Source of the DNA: Desulfobacteraceae bacterium
Lineage (GTDB): Bacteria; Desulfobacterota; Desulfobacteria; Desulfobacterales; Desulfobacteraceae
NCBI GenBank assembly: GCA_024225635.1
Contig: JAAEMK010000497.1
Span: 124,001 to 188,000 of the forward strand
DNA: 64,000 bases
Direction: 5' to 3'
In this document: positions 63,962-64,000 of the stretch, piece by piece
Numbering within the stretch: position 1 is the stretch's first letter
Layout of the letters: each line of letters starts with the position of its first letter
Translations under genes and position numbers: made by a program
Notes under the pieces: generated by a model
The model's database searches: none
What the model was told of the DNA's origin: nothing
Seen by the model: the letters and a program-made list of their open reading frames with translations, nothing else

Positions 63962-64000
63962 TTGAGTTCTGAAACACCCATTTCCAAACGCGCCCTGGCC
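63962..64000 (+). CDS. Start of a further gene, cut by the window edge
   Basis: TTG 63962 is placed nine bases after AGAGGA and opens a frame SSETPISKRALA that runs off the window. It is divergent from the TetR gene, so a target such as an efflux protein is plausible. Too short to identify. Confidence 0.35.
   Translation, partial: MSSETPISKRALA

Noticed and set aside
63742-63987. An 81-codon minus-strand frame between the TetR gene and the window edge
   Set aside because: No motif, overlaps the likely divergent promoter region and the + strand gene start.
1-64000. Search for tRNA, rRNA, CRISPR arrays, integrase or complete transposase genes
   Set aside because: None found by eye; short or degraded copies could have been missed.

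Overview
The window is about 60 percent G+C, densely coded and without rRNA or tRNA genes. The mix of genes points to an anaerobic, probably sulfate-reducing Desulfobacterota chromosome. That mix includes a fused glutamate synthase/ferredoxin protein, an anaerobic-type cobalamin pathway, a small sulfite-reductase-like ferredoxin protein and several radical SAM enzymes. The taxonomic reading is inference; no marker gene is present.

Layout. 1-10.3 kb: nitrogen and nucleotide metabolism on the + strand (end of glutamate synthase, a GltB-tail/GltD/ferredoxin fusion, carA, carB, purF, a radical SAM protein). 10.3-21.4 kb: cell-envelope genes, namely a DUF4015 glycoside hydrolase-like protein, a minus-strand operon for an unusual 24-residue-repeat protein with ExbB, ExbD and TonB, arfB, a FemAB-like protein, a polysaccharide deacetylase-like protein, a PP2C phosphatase and a glycosyltransferase. 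21.4-32.1 kb: a cobalamin regulon with a sigma70-like promoter, a cobalamin riboswitch, an intrinsic terminator, a BtuCDF-type ABC importer, then cobI, cbiET, cobM, cbiG, cobJ, cobO, cobQ and cobU. 32.2-39.6 kb: a minus-strand signalling operon (receiver-histidine kinase, Hpt protein, receiver-HD-GYP), a flavodoxin-fold reductase, a dienelactone hydrolase-like protein, a methyltransferase, an AraC regulator and a TIM-barrel protein. 39.8-46.2 kb: a complete AapJQMP-type amino-acid importer and a large PLP aminotransferase.

46.2-55.7 kb is a defence island. Two palindromic repeats bracket a small unknown gene and a decayed ImmA/IrrE-type remnant. They are followed by a four-gene Wadjet operon (jetA, jetB, jetC, jetD) and a DUF952 gene. 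The JetC Walker A loop reads NGSCKTT, where a glycine is expected before the lysine. jetD looks more AT-rich than jetABC.

55.7-64 kb: a BlaI/BlaR1-type repressor and sensor protease pair with two operator dyads on its promoter. Next is a 1065-residue protein joining radical SAM, ArsM-like methyltransferase and a cysteine-rich C-terminal domain; this is the best candidate for undescribed chemistry. Then come a periplasmic binding protein whose signal peptide lacks an in-frame start codon, a perfect FNR-type site, a cupin, a sulfite-reductase-like ferredoxin protein, a TetR regulator and the first codons of a further gene.
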